Assembly: GCA_024280895.1 (NCBI GenBank)
Contig: JAJRPI010000019.1
Coordinates: forward strand, 16,546 to 80,545
Direction of reading: 5' to 3'
Length of the DNA: 64,000 nt
DNA from: Alphaproteobacteria bacterium
Lineage (GTDB): Bacteria > Pseudomonadota > Alphaproteobacteria > Rhizobiales > JAKIUO01
Positions 38,686-47,332 of the stretch are shown in pieces. How positions within the stretch are numbered: position 1 is the first letter of the stretch; every line of letters begins with the position of its first letter. A program made the translations under genes and the position numbers. A model generated the notes under the pieces. The model saw nothing but the letters and a program-made list of their open reading frames with translations, ran no database searches and was not told the DNA's origin.

Positions 38686-39074
38686 AGGTCCATTTCATTT
38701 TTGTGCAGATAACGACTCGCAAAAATTTCATACTGCTTTCGCAATCAGATCATTCTTTTCCACTATATCGACGATATATGTTTCGATCTGCCTGCTCAAT
38801 GACCAAGCTCTTCATTTTTCACAAATTTTGCGCGATGTGCACGAAGATCAAATAAAGGGCAGCGCTCAGGACATAATGTCTTTAACGAGAATGATCTCGT
38901 TCCAGCACCAATCCTTTTTGGTTGCCCAGACATTAATCGAATTTACAACGTTAAATCAATCGATACTGAAAAATAAACTCCTTTTAGTTGATCAGGAATT
39001 TACAGGGGGCTATTGAAGTGTTGGAGAACCCTGAAATCAAGTTGACAGCTAAATTCAGACCGCGAATTGATACT
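38686..39074. promoter_or_regulatory. Divergent promoter region, RND transporter and purU
   Basis: About 390 bases. A plus-strand frame (38672-39016) shows no family resemblance and is not called. A 15-base palindrome, TATATCG-A-CGATATA at 38764-38778, lies 79 bases ahead of the transporter and could be an operator. Confidence 0.4.
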
Positions 39075-39941
39075 ATGACAAACAGCCAACACCCATCTCA
39101 TTTTATTTTGATCCTCAAATGCCCGGATCAACGCGGCATCGTCACCGCAGTGGCCGGTACGCTGGCTGAGCTTGATTGCAATATTGAAGAAAGTTCCCAA
39201 TTTGGCGATGCTAATACCGGACATTTTTTCATGAGATTGCATTTTTCATCTCGGCACCAAACCGATATTGATCAATTACGCGATCACTTTCGCCCGCTAG
39301 CCAAGCGCTACTCTATGTGGTGGGAGATGCACCCGCACGCCCATAAAGCGCGAATGTTGATTATGGTCTCAAAGCATGATCACTGCCTCTCTGACCTCTT
39401 GTACCGCTGGCGTATTGGCTCCTTGCCCGTTGACATAACCCGCATTGTTTCAAATCATGAAACCTGCCGCGAGATCGTTGAACGTGAAGGACTGCGCTTT
39501 GATTGTCTGCCAGTTACCAAAAGCAACAAAAAGCAGCAGGAAACAGCCCTGCGCAAGATGATTGTAGAAGACAGCGCCAATCTCATCGTATTGGCGCGCT
39601 ATATGCAAATTCTCTCCAATCGGTTAGCCAATGACTATCTGGGACGGGTCATCAATATTCATCACTCCTTCTTGCCAAGCTTTAAAGGCGCCCGCCCCTA
39701 TCATCAGGCCCATGCCCGGGGGGTCAAAATCATCGGCGCTACCGCTCATTATGTGACACCCGATCTGGATGAGGGGCCGATCATCGAGCAAGAAACGGAG
39801 CGCGTCACCCACAATATGTCTGCCGATGATCTGGTCATTGGCGGGCGCGAAATCGAGCGCCGCGTGCTGGCGCGCGCTATCAAATATCATATTGAGCACC
39901 GCGTGCTCATCAACAATATGAAAACCGTGGTGTTTCAGTGA
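39075..39941 (+). CDS. purU: Formyltetrahydrofolate deformylase
   Basis: 288 residues from MTNSQHPSHFILIL. The N-terminal ACT domain (about 8-90) starts LILKCPDQRGIVTAVAG. The C-terminal formyltransferase-like domain has the catalytic set in INIHHSFLPSFKGARPYHQA and TAHYVTPDLDEGPIIEQ (Asn, His and Asp). It releases formate and tetrahydrofolate from 10-formyl-THF. Frame open to 38988, but the ATG at 39075 matches family N-termini. Formate made here could be oxidised by the formate dehydrogenase of this window. Confidence 0.95.
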   Translation: MTNSQHPSHFILILKCPDQRGIVTAVAGTLAELDCNIEESSQFGDANTGHFFMRLHFSSRHQTDIDQLRDHFRPLAKRYSMWWEMHPHAHKARMLIMVSKHDHCLSDLLYRWRIGSLPVDITRIVSNHETCREIVEREGLRFDCLPVTKSNKKQQETALRKMIVEDSANLIVLARYMQILSNRLANDYLGRVINIHHSFLPSFKGARPYHQAHARGVKIIGATAHYVTPDLDEGPIIEQETERVTHNMSADDLVIGGREIERRVLARAIKYHIEHRVLINNMKTVVFQ

Positions 39942-40169
39942 TCGCCACCACACCAGCTATTGCCAGCGACAATGCGCGGTTGTTTCTAAGAAATATTGTT
40001 TTTATGCGCTGGTGGGTTTGAAACTTGCAGGCGGGTTTGCTAAAGAACATCTGTCCCAGCCATTGTGATCCCACGTCTTTTGATCACAAGCTGGTTTTAT
40101 TCAATAGATCAATGCGTTCTGTATCACACTAATCGCCCCGACCGGCCTCAACCACAAAAGAGTTGGCTC

Positions 40170-41477
40170 ATGATCCCCCGCTATTCCCGTAAAGAGATGA
40201 CAGACATCTGGTCCCCAGAAAGCAAATTTCGCATCTGGTTCGAAATCGAGGCCCACGCTGCTGATGCGCTTGCGAAAATGGGGGTGATCCCGTTGGAAGC
40301 CGCCAAGGTGATCTGGGATAAAGGTGGCGCTGCGACCTTCGATATTGACCGTATCGACGAGATAGAGCGTGAAGTCAAACATGACGTCATTGCCTTCTTG
40401 ACCCATTTGTCTGAGATCGTTGGCGATGAAGCCCGCTTCATCCATCAGGGCATGACCTCGTCGGATGTGCTCGATACCTGTTTCAATGTCCAGCTCACCA
40501 AGGCCGCCGATTTGATGATCGCCGATCTCGACCGGCTTCTTGAAGCGCTCAAGGAACGCGCCTACGAATATAAAAATGCCGTTTGCATTGGCCGCTCCCA
40601 TGCGATCCATGCCGAGCCCATCACCTTTGGCCTTAAAATGGCAACCGCTTACGCTGAGTTTGATCGCGCCAAAAAGCGCCTGATCCTTGCACGAGAAGAG
40701 ATCGCCACTTGTGCCATCTCCGGGGCCGTTGGTACCTTCGCCAATATTGACCCGCAGGTTGAAGCCCATGTTGCGCAAAAAATGGGACTGAGCGCCGAAC
40801 CTATCTCCACCCAGGTCATCCCGCGCGATCGCCACGCCATGTTTTTTGCAACCCTTGGCGTCATCGCCAGCTCTGTTGAGCGTCTATCTGTTGAGATCCG
40901 ACATCTGGAACGAACCGAGGTGCTGGAAGCAGAGGAATTTTTCTCGCCAGGGCAAAAAGGTTCTTCCGCCATGCCCCACAAGCGCAACCCGATCCTCACT
41001 GAAAACCTCACAGGTCTGGCTCGTATGGTCCGCGCCTATGCCCTGCCCGCCATGGAAAATGTGGCGCTTTGGCATGAACGTGATATCTCCCACTCGTCTG
41101 TTGAGCGCATGGTCGGGCCTGATGCGACCATCACCCTTGACTTTGCTCTAACACGCTTGTCTGGCGTCATTGAAAAACTCATCGTTTATCCTGGCCGCAT
41201 GCAAGAAAACATGGATAAGCTGGGCGGCCTCATGCACTCCCAGCGCGTCCTGCTGGCGCTGACCCAAGCCGGTGTATCGCGCGAAGATGCCTATAGCATC
41301 GTGCAGCGCAATGCCATGAAAGTATGGGAGCAACAAAAGGATTTTCTCACCGAGCTCAAAGCAGATAGTGATGTCACGGATGCTTTGTCGCCAGAAGAAC
41401 TGGAAGACAAGTTTGATCTTGGCTATCACACCAAACATGTCGATACGATCTTTTCACGGGTATTTGATCAAAGCTAA
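40170..41477 (+). CDS. purB: Adenylosuccinate lyase
   Basis: 435 residues from MIPRYSRKEMTDIWSPE. Acts twice in purine synthesis, releasing fumarate. Family motifs: HEDVIAFL-like HDVIAFLTHL, TSSDVLDTC, SHAIHAEPITFG, and the signature loop GSSAMPHKRNP with the catalytic Ser. The frame is open to 40065, but the ATG at 40170 is the conserved start. It is followed by a hairpin and tRNA-Lys. Confidence 0.97.
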   Translation: MIPRYSRKEMTDIWSPESKFRIWFEIEAHAADALAKMGVIPLEAAKVIWDKGGAATFDIDRIDEIEREVKHDVIAFLTHLSEIVGDEARFIHQGMTSSDVLDTCFNVQLTKAADLMIADLDRLLEALKERAYEYKNAVCIGRSHAIHAEPITFGLKMATAYAEFDRAKKRLILAREEIATCAISGAVGTFANIDPQVEAHVAQKMGLSAEPISTQVIPRDRHAMFFATLGVIASSVERLSVEIRHLERTEVLEAEEFFSPGQKGSSAMPHKRNPILTENLTGLARMVRAYALPAMENVALWHERDISHSSVERMVGPDATITLDFALTRLSGVIEKLIVYPGRMQENMDKLGGLMHSQRVLLALTQAGVSREDAYSIVQRNAMKVWEQQKDFLTELKADSDVTDALSPEELEDKFDLGYHTKHVDTIFSRVFDQS

Positions 41478-41552
41478 ATCTGGCGGGGTGATTCCAGCAT
41501 TTCATGACTGGACTTGCCCCGGCTGTAATGATAGCTTTCTTCTCCATCCAAC

Positions 41553-41571
41553 AGGGGCAATGATCGCCCCT
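41553..41571 (+). terminator. Hairpin between purB and tRNA-Lys
   Basis: AGGGGC (41553-41558) pairs with GCCCCT (41566-41571) around a seven-base loop. There is no real T-run, so termination may be partial. Confidence 0.4.
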
Positions 41572-41578
41572 TCCCTAT

Positions 41579-41654
<76 letters not shown>

Positions 41655-41661
41655 AGGGGGA

Positions 41662-42909
41662 TCACATCTGCGTATTGGCGATATAGCTTTCCGCAATGCG
41701 ATTGGGGCTTTTCATCAGGCGTTCTTTCCAGACACCAAGTTTGGTGCGGGACTGAATGAGACCGCGCAATATGCCGATATTGTCGGTGCGACCAATTGTT
41801 AGAGCACCGATTAGTCGGTCACCCTCGAAGGCCAGATTAGTGTAACGATAGCGCTCTGCGTCAATCGATTGGGCACTTTCCCCTCCCTCAACGCCTTGCC
41901 ATTGTCCAAAGGACGAGGATATCAGCCCTGCCGTATCCAGCACATTCATATTGAGACTGCCTTTGTAAGCCGCTTTGCGACCTGCCATATTGAGTGCTGC
42001 TATATGGCCATGCTCGGTGGCGGTTGGCTGGATGGCATGCACGGACCAAAGCCCGGTAAAGAAATCTCGCCCCTGCGCACAATCGCCAGCCGCATATATA
42101 TCGGTCAGGCTGGTCTGCATATGGTGATCGACCTTGATGCCCTCTTCGATCTCCAGCCCCATATCACTGGCGAAATCAATATTGGCTTTGACACCAGTTG
42201 CGACGACCACAAGATCAACAACATCGCTATCGCCACTATCCAGAGTGACTTCAAGTTTGCCCCCCGCATCTGCGACACTGGCAACACGCGTTGACGTCAA
42301 AATGGTCATGCCTTTATGTTCGCACCAACTTTTGAGCATATTGCCAGCAACATCATCCATCATGCGTGGCACCATACGATCCTCGGCCTCGATCACTGTT
42401 AGTTTGGCGCCGCGCGACATAAGTGCTTCGAGAATAATACAGCCGATAAATCCCGCCCCCATCAAAACAATATTAGCACCATCCCCGGCCCGCGCGGCGA
42501 TGGCTTTGGCATCATCAAGCGTCCAGCAATGATGAACACCGGGCAGATCCAATCCCGGCAAAGGTGGCTTTATAGGGCTGGCACCGGTGGCAATCAGTAA
42601 TTTCCCATAAGAAACACGCCCGCCGCTAGCCAAATGGAGATGCTTTTTTTGCGGATCCACATGCGTGACTGTGGCATGATATAGCGTGATATTATGCTGC
42701 TTGTAATGCTCACTCGATTTACGCAGATAGGTGCCCTTTTGCGAGATTTGGCCAGTAAGAAAATAAGGCAGAGCCATACGCGAGTAAGGTGAAATATTCT
42801 CGCGAGAAATAATGGCTATCGTCCCATCCCGGTCAGAACGGCGCAAGGTCTCCGCCGCCGCAACTGCTGCCGGGCCAGCACCAATAATGACATAATCTGC
42901 CTGTTTCAT
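41662..42909 (-). CDS. aorC: FAD-dependent pyridine-nucleotide oxidoreductase, AorC-like subunit
   Basis: 415 residues from MKQADYVIIGAGPAAVAAAE. FAD-binding GxGxxA at the N-terminus, a second Rossmann motif GAGFIGCIILEAL for NAD(P)H, and DIYAAGDCAQGRD for FAD. No redox CXXC, so it is closer to rubredoxin or nitrite reductase-type flavoproteins. In Aromatoleum aromaticum the FAD subunit AorC links the tungsten enzyme to NAD. The order here (ferredoxin, AOR, flavoprotein) is the same, which supports the role. The longer open frame to 43095 has no conserved content and overlaps aorB. Confidence 0.85.
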   Translation of the reverse strand: MKQADYVIIGAGPAAVAAAETLRRSDRDGTIAIISRENISPYSRMALPYFLTGQISQKGTYLRKSSEHYKQHNITLYHATVTHVDPQKKHLHLASGGRVSYGKLLIATGASPIKPPLPGLDLPGVHHCWTLDDAKAIAARAGDGANIVLMGAGFIGCIILEALMSRGAKLTVIEAEDRMVPRMMDDVAGNMLKSWCEHKGMTILTSTRVASVADAGGKLEVTLDSGDSDVVDLVVVATGVKANIDFASDMGLEIEEGIKVDHHMQTSLTDIYAAGDCAQGRDFFTGLWSVHAIQPTATEHGHIAALNMAGRKAAYKGSLNMNVLDTAGLISSSFGQWQGVEGGESAQSIDAERYRYTNLAFEGDRLIGALTIGRTDNIGILRGLIQSRTKLGVWKERLMKSPNRIAESYIANTQM

Positions 42910-42961
42910 ATTGTTCTCAATCCAGATAGCTTTGCGATAATCATGGCGTAGTGTGATTGAA

Positions 42962-44809
42962 CTACAGTCCAAATTTTGTGAGGGTCTCTGGCGTTGGCAC
43001 ACCGTCAGCCGACCAGCCACGCAGCTGATAATATTCTGGTAACATGGTCTCCAGACCTGAAACCTTGCCTTTTGCAGGACCGGTTTTGGCCGCATCTTTC
43101 AGCAAACGCGCTGGCAGATTATCATCGGCACCTGTGAACCCGGCCGCCAGGTTAAACTGGCGCTCCATATTCCAAATACGCTCTCCAAGTTCCAACAAAC
43201 GGTCGGCCGACCAATCCCCTTCACAAGCCGCATCGATTTGTGGTGCAACATCATCAAGGGTCCAGGCAAAAGAAGAGAAAATGCAAATACCAGCTGAATC
43301 AAACGCTGCTGTTGCATCTTGAAACGCCTTGACCAATCCGGCCTTACCATCCGTTTCCAATGGATCAGTTTTAACAGGAATACCAAGAATTTCCGATGCA
43401 ATGGTATAGCCGCGCAAATGACAGGCCCCACGATTTGACGTGGCGTATGCAAGGCCAATACCCTGAATGCCGCGCCCATCATAGGCTGGGAATTCTTGCC
43501 CCTTGACGCCCATAGACAATTCGGGCTTGCCATATTTTTCGCACAGGCGTTTTGAACCAAGGCCAAGTTCAACTCCAAAACCTTGCGATTTGCAGGTCTG
43601 CTCAACCATTGTTGTCAGCGCCTCGGCACTGCCAAAGTTAAGCTTCACGCCGCCGGTGTTCTCATCATTGATGACACCCATTTCATAGAGTTCCATCGCG
43701 GCGGCCAGTGTGGCGCCAAAGGTGATGGGATCAATGCCATGTTCGTTGCAAAGGAAATTTGCAAACGTCAAAGCATCCAGATCATTGACGCCGCAAGCTG
43801 CACCAAGCGACCATGCGGCTTCATATTCAAGGCCGCCAGATGCTTTGTGATATTCAGGACGATCTTTCACGGTGTAATGAGTGCGATCAATGGTCGAGAC
43901 ACGCTGACAGGCAATCGTGCACGCGAAACAGGCCGCATTGCTCACAAGATTGGGTTTGCCATCCGATTTGCGCGGCTCGTGCATGGCTTCGCCAGAAATA
44001 TCATGCGCATCTTCAAACTGAATATCCTTATGGTTTCGGGTTGGCAGTGCCCCGGATTCATTAATGACATTCATCAGCACTTGTGTGCCGTAAGTTGGCA
44101 ATCCCGTACCGGTGACAGGATTGTCCGCCAGCACTTGTTTGCCAGCCGCAACAGCGGTGGCAAACCTTTCACGGTCCTTGACCTTCACGCCAAGCGTGCC
44201 GCGTATGGCAACTGCCTTTAGATTTTTAGAACCCATCACAGTGCCAACGCCAGAGCGCCCGGCGGCGCGGTCCATATCATTTATGATACAGGCATATTTC
44301 ACACCATTTTCACCAGCCCCACCAATGGAGGCAACACGGATAAACGCATCGCCATGCTTGGCTTTGATCCCCTCTTCAGTGTCCCAGCAAGAGGCACCTT
44401 TATATTGCGCGGCATCGATCAATTCGGCTTTGTCATCTTGTATCAACAAATAAACCAGCTTGTCGGACTTACCCTCGAAAATAATCATGTCCCAGCCGGC
44501 ATTTTTCATTTCATTACCGAAAAACCCGCCTGAATTAGAGCAGGCAATAGCACCGGTCAGCTCCCCCTTGGTGATCACCGAATAGCGCCCGCCTGTCGAC
44601 GCGCTGGTACCCGTCAAAGGTCCCGTTGCCATAATCATTTTATTTTCGGGGGATAGAGGATCAACTTTAGGGTCGATTTCACTCATCAGATATTTTGTTG
44701 CCAAGCCGCGCTGCCCAAGATAGTCAGCTGCCCATTGCATGTTCAGTGGTTCTGAAGTGCATGTCCCAGCTGTCAGGTCGACCCTGAGGATTTTTCCCGT
44801 CCAAGCCAT
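42962..44809 (-). CDS. aorB: Tungsten-containing aldehyde:ferredoxin oxidoreductase, AorB-like
   Basis: 615 residues. Oxidises aldehydes to acids on a tungsten bis-pyranopterin. N-terminal pterin domain with LRVDLTAG, YLGQRGLATKYL, ATGPLTGTSASTGGRYSV and NSGGFFGNEMKNAGWD. The cluster ligands C294, C297, C301 (CFACTIAC) and C463 (GACHLRG) match the AOR 4Fe-4S pattern. NDMDRAAGRSGVGTVMGSKNLKAV is a strong family block. It lies 18 bases after the ferredoxin gene. In the window it keeps company with a tungstate transporter, supporting W rather than Mo (inference). Confidence 0.93.
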   Translation of the reverse strand: MAWTGKILRVDLTAGTCTSEPLNMQWAADYLGQRGLATKYLMSEIDPKVDPLSPENKMIMATGPLTGTSASTGGRYSVITKGELTGAIACSNSGGFFGNEMKNAGWDMIIFEGKSDKLVYLLIQDDKAELIDAAQYKGASCWDTEEGIKAKHGDAFIRVASIGGAGENGVKYACIINDMDRAAGRSGVGTVMGSKNLKAVAIRGTLGVKVKDRERFATAVAAGKQVLADNPVTGTGLPTYGTQVLMNVINESGALPTRNHKDIQFEDAHDISGEAMHEPRKSDGKPNLVSNAACFACTIACQRVSTIDRTHYTVKDRPEYHKASGGLEYEAAWSLGAACGVNDLDALTFANFLCNEHGIDPITFGATLAAAMELYEMGVINDENTGGVKLNFGSAEALTTMVEQTCKSQGFGVELGLGSKRLCEKYGKPELSMGVKGQEFPAYDGRGIQGIGLAYATSNRGACHLRGYTIASEILGIPVKTDPLETDGKAGLVKAFQDATAAFDSAGICIFSSFAWTLDDVAPQIDAACEGDWSADRLLELGERIWNMERQFNLAAGFTGADDNLPARLLKDAAKTGPAKGKVSGLETMLPEYYQLRGWSADGVPTPETLTKFGL

Positions 44810-44827
44810 ATTTTCGTTCCTTGTGAA

Positions 44828-45337
44828 TTAGTTTGATTGCTGCGTACCGGCGTCGGTTTTACCGGCCCAGGCGCGCATTTTGTCAAATTGAGCGGTATCG
44901 GAATTTACAAATGTAATGGCGCTGGTTGGACAGGCCTTGACACAGGCTGGATCGCCGCCGCACAGATCGCATTTTATAACCTTACCACTGTCTGCATTAT
45001 AATTGATTGTGCCAAACGGACAGGCGATCGTGCAAACCTTGCAACCAACACATAAAGCCTCTGAGACCACTTTGGCGCCGTTGGCATCGACAGAGATCGC
45101 GTCGGTCGGGCAAGCCTTCTGGCACCAGGCCTCGTCGCATTGCGTACAAGTGTAAGGAACATATCGGCCTTCATCTTCAAATTTAAAAACCTGAATAACA
45201 GATTTCATTGGATTGAAATCATAGCCGTGCTCATCGGAACAGGCGAGAACGCATTGATAGCATCCGGTACAGTCGTCGGCACTAATGTGGAGTGATTTTT
45301 GCAATTGTTTTTTTCCTCTCGAGCCAGAATCTGACAT
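44828..45337 (-). CDS. aorA: Four-cluster ferredoxin subunit, AorA-like
   Basis: 169 residues with sixteen cysteines in four 4Fe-4S patterns: C23/26/29/33, C64/67/72/76, C96/99/102/106 and C123/126/132/136. This is the DMSO reductase beta or HycB-like arrangement. As the first gene of aorABC it would carry electrons from the AOR subunit to the flavoprotein or between stacked AB units. Residues 1-16 are Ser/Lys-rich with no signal peptide, so the complex should be cytoplasmic. Confidence 0.9.
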   Translation of the reverse strand: MSDSGSRGKKQLQKSLHISADDCTGCYQCVLACSDEHGYDFNPMKSVIQVFKFEDEGRYVPYTCTQCDEAWCQKACPTDAISVDANGAKVVSEALCVGCKVCTIACPFGTINYNADSGKVIKCDLCGGDPACVKACPTSAITFVNSDTAQFDKMRAWAGKTDAGTQQSN

Positions 45338-45516
45338 TCAAAATATGAAGAGACTAAAAAAATACTACAGGATAATGCAATCATATAAAAGTCATTGTTG
45401 CATGTCGTTCAAAGGTTTAAAACATTGCAATATTTGAATGGGATAAATTTGATGTGCATTGACAATTAGATGCTGTTTATTGACACTAAAGAAAGCGATC
45501 TTCCAAAGGACATATA
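45338..45516. promoter_or_regulatory. Divergent promoter region of aorABC and the MoaD-like gene
   Basis: 179 AT-rich bases between divergent operons. ATTGACA occurs twice (from 45458 and from 45479), and near-inverted TGCAA/TTGCA words occur at about 45376-45404. No known tungstate or molybdate operator was matched. Confidence 0.5.
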
Positions 45517-45771
45517 ATGCATCAGATCAAGGTTAAGCTATTTGCGCATTTAACGCAGTTTATGCCGCAAGCAGGTGTCAAAGGGGAAGCTCCTTATGAT
45601 TGTGCAAAGGATAGCACCGTCAATTCTGTTCTGCGAGAGCTGCACGTGCCGTTAGAGCATTGCCATCTGGTGCTGGTCAACGGCCTGTTTATTCATCCAG
45701 AACAACGTGACCTGCACGAGCTTGTCAAAGGTGATACGCTGGCGGTCTGGCCCCCCATTGCGGGAGGCTGA
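45517..45771 (+). CDS. MoaD/ThiS-like sulfur carrier
   Basis: 84 residues of beta-grasp type. Ends PPIAGG, the exposed Gly-Gly tail that is adenylated and thiocarboxylated in sulfur carriers. No moaE or moeB is adjacent. Its divergent position next to aorABC suggests it serves pterin synthesis for the tungsten enzyme. The codons for Gly-Gly (GGAGGC) may double as the ribosome site of the next gene. Confidence 0.85.
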   Translation: MHQIKVKLFAHLTQFMPQAGVKGEAPYDCAKDSTVNSVLRELHVPLEHCHLVLVNGLFIHPEQRDLHELVKGDTLAVWPPIAGG

Positions 45772-45779
45772 TACTCCTG

Positions 45780-46073
45780 ATGACCTCCCCCCAAATCGAC
45801 ATGGACATGACGACAACTCGCGCAGAGTTTTTTCGTAATCTCAAAGTCGCCATGCGCGATATGAGCTCAACCATTGACGGTGATAATGTTCGAGTGGTTT
45901 GCGACGACCGCGAAATCATTCTGAAATTGTCCCCCATGACTCCTCTGGTCATCGGCCCCACTCTTGAACTTGAACGTTGGAACCTGGCGATTGAGTTTAG
46001 GGGGCAGAGCGATGAACAGCGAACCGCCTTTATGAAGACCTTCAAGCGCGCTTTCCATCGCGGAGGCGGCTAG
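45780..46073 (+). CDS. Unknown 97-residue protein with triple-glycine tail
   Basis: Not recognised. Starts MTSPQIDMDM (a restart at MTTTRAEFF is possible). The body has predicted mixed helix and strand (RAEFFRNLKVAMRDM; VRVVCDDREIILKLSP; LELERWNLAIEFRG; RTAFMKTFKRAF) and the protein ends HRGGG. One cysteine. It follows the MoaD-like gene after eight bases, with GGGAGG (inside the moaD-like end) 12 bases ahead and a small GGAG/CTCC hairpin in between. Likely a partner of the MoaD-like protein or an AOR assembly factor; this is inferred from position only. Confidence 0.7.
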   Translation: MTSPQIDMDMTTTRAEFFRNLKVAMRDMSSTIDGDNVRVVCDDREIILKLSPMTPLVIGPTLELERWNLAIEFRGQSDEQRTAFMKTFKRAFHRGGG

Positions 46074-46083
46074 GCCGCAAAGC

Positions 46084-47301
46084 CTAGAGCAGACCCTCAT
46101 AGGGATAAAATTCGATCAAATCCCCTTTGGTGATCGTACACTCTTCTGCAACGACGCCAAGGCCGTTTGACTGGCTCGCAGAGCTCAATACCGCAGAAGA
46201 CTGATTATTGAAGGGAATGGCGGTGAGCTGGCCGTCTTGCACTTCCAGACGGCAACGCAAAAATTGCCGCCGTGATTGTGCTTTTGGCTGGTCAAAGCCT
46301 GCCGCGACCTTAAAACTTTGCGGTCTTGACGCATTGGCACCCGCAAGTTTCAACAAAAATGGTTGCGCCAATATCAAATAAGTCACGAAAACGGACACCG
46401 GATTTCCGGGCAGTCCCATATAGGGGGTTTGCTTCTCGCTCACAGTGTTTAGATGTCCAAAAACCAACGGTTTTCCAGGCTTGATATTGATGCGCCACAG
46501 ATTGAGCTTGCCGGCTTTATCGAGGGCTTCTCGCAAATAATCTTTTTCACCAACCGACACGCCGCCGCTGGTAATCACCATATCTGAGTTTTGCGCGGCT
46601 TCCGCAAGCTTTGTTTGTGTTTGCTCAAGGTCATCGGCGACAATTCCAAAGTCCATCAGCTCGCAGCCTGATCGCTTTATCAGTGCGCCGAGTTGATAGC
46701 GATTTGAATTATAGATTTGACCGGTTTCAAGTGGTTCGCCGGGTTCTTTTAATTCGTCGCCTGTTGAAAAAATAGCCACGCGCGGACGCCTGACCACCGA
46801 CAAAGTCGCGGCCCCCATTGAAGCCGCCAGTCCCACATCTTGGGGCTGCATTCTGTGGCCCGCTTGCAAAACAACCTGCCCCTTGGCAATGTCTTCTCCT
46901 CGACGACCGATAAACTGATTGGGCTCAACCGATAGGGTAAAGCTAACTATATTGCCGTCCGATTTCGTGTTTTCCTGCATCACCACACTATCAGCGCCAG
47001 CTGGCAAGAAAGCGCCTGTAAAAATACGCGCAGCCGTGCCTTGTGCCAACGGGTTGGCCGCATGGCCAGCAGCAATGACCTGCGAGATCGCCAGGGGTTT
47101 GCTACACTCATCGGCGCGCACCGCATAGCCATCCATACGGCTATTGTCAAAAGCTGGCACATCAAACGGAGAAATAAGATCGTGCGCTAAAACGCGGCCA
47201 CTAGCCTTGCCCAGCGAGACTATTTCGCAATCCTCAAGAGGCTGCGCGCTTTGTTCCAGAATATCGAGAACCTCTTCAAGAGGGGTAAGCTTATGCTGCA
47301 T
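46084..47301 (-). CDS. moeA: Molybdopterin molybdenumtransferase MoeA (paralog 1)
   Basis: 405 residues. Inserts Mo or W into AMP-activated molybdopterin. Domain order is as in MoeA: DNSRMDGYAVRADE near the N-terminus, RIFTGAFLPAGADSVVMQE, STGDELKEPGEP, TSGGVSVGEKDYLREAL, KPGKPLVFG and GLPGNPVSVFVT. Last gene of the tup-moeA-moeA operon, 31 bases after paralog 2. The canonical DNSRMDGYA motif differs from paralog 2. Confidence 0.93.
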   Translation of the reverse strand: MQHKLTPLEEVLDILEQSAQPLEDCEIVSLGKASGRVLAHDLISPFDVPAFDNSRMDGYAVRADECSKPLAISQVIAAGHAANPLAQGTAARIFTGAFLPAGADSVVMQENTKSDGNIVSFTLSVEPNQFIGRRGEDIAKGQVVLQAGHRMQPQDVGLAASMGAATLSVVRRPRVAIFSTGDELKEPGEPLETGQIYNSNRYQLGALIKRSGCELMDFGIVADDLEQTQTKLAEAAQNSDMVITSGGVSVGEKDYLREALDKAGKLNLWRINIKPGKPLVFGHLNTVSEKQTPYMGLPGNPVSVFVTYLILAQPFLLKLAGANASRPQSFKVAAGFDQPKAQSRRQFLRCRLEVQDGQLTAIPFNNQSSAVLSSASQSNGLGVVAEECTITKGDLIEFYPYEGLL

Positions 47302-47332
47302 CTGCTTTTTGTCCGCTCACTATTGTATTTTA

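Noticed and set aside
38672..39016. 114-codon plus-strand frame before purU
   Set aside because: No ribosome site, no recognisable domain, lies in a divergent promoter region.
40101..40835. 244-codon minus-strand frame
   Set aside because: Antisense shadow of purB.
43583..44221. 212-codon plus-strand frame
   Set aside because: Antisense shadow of aorB.
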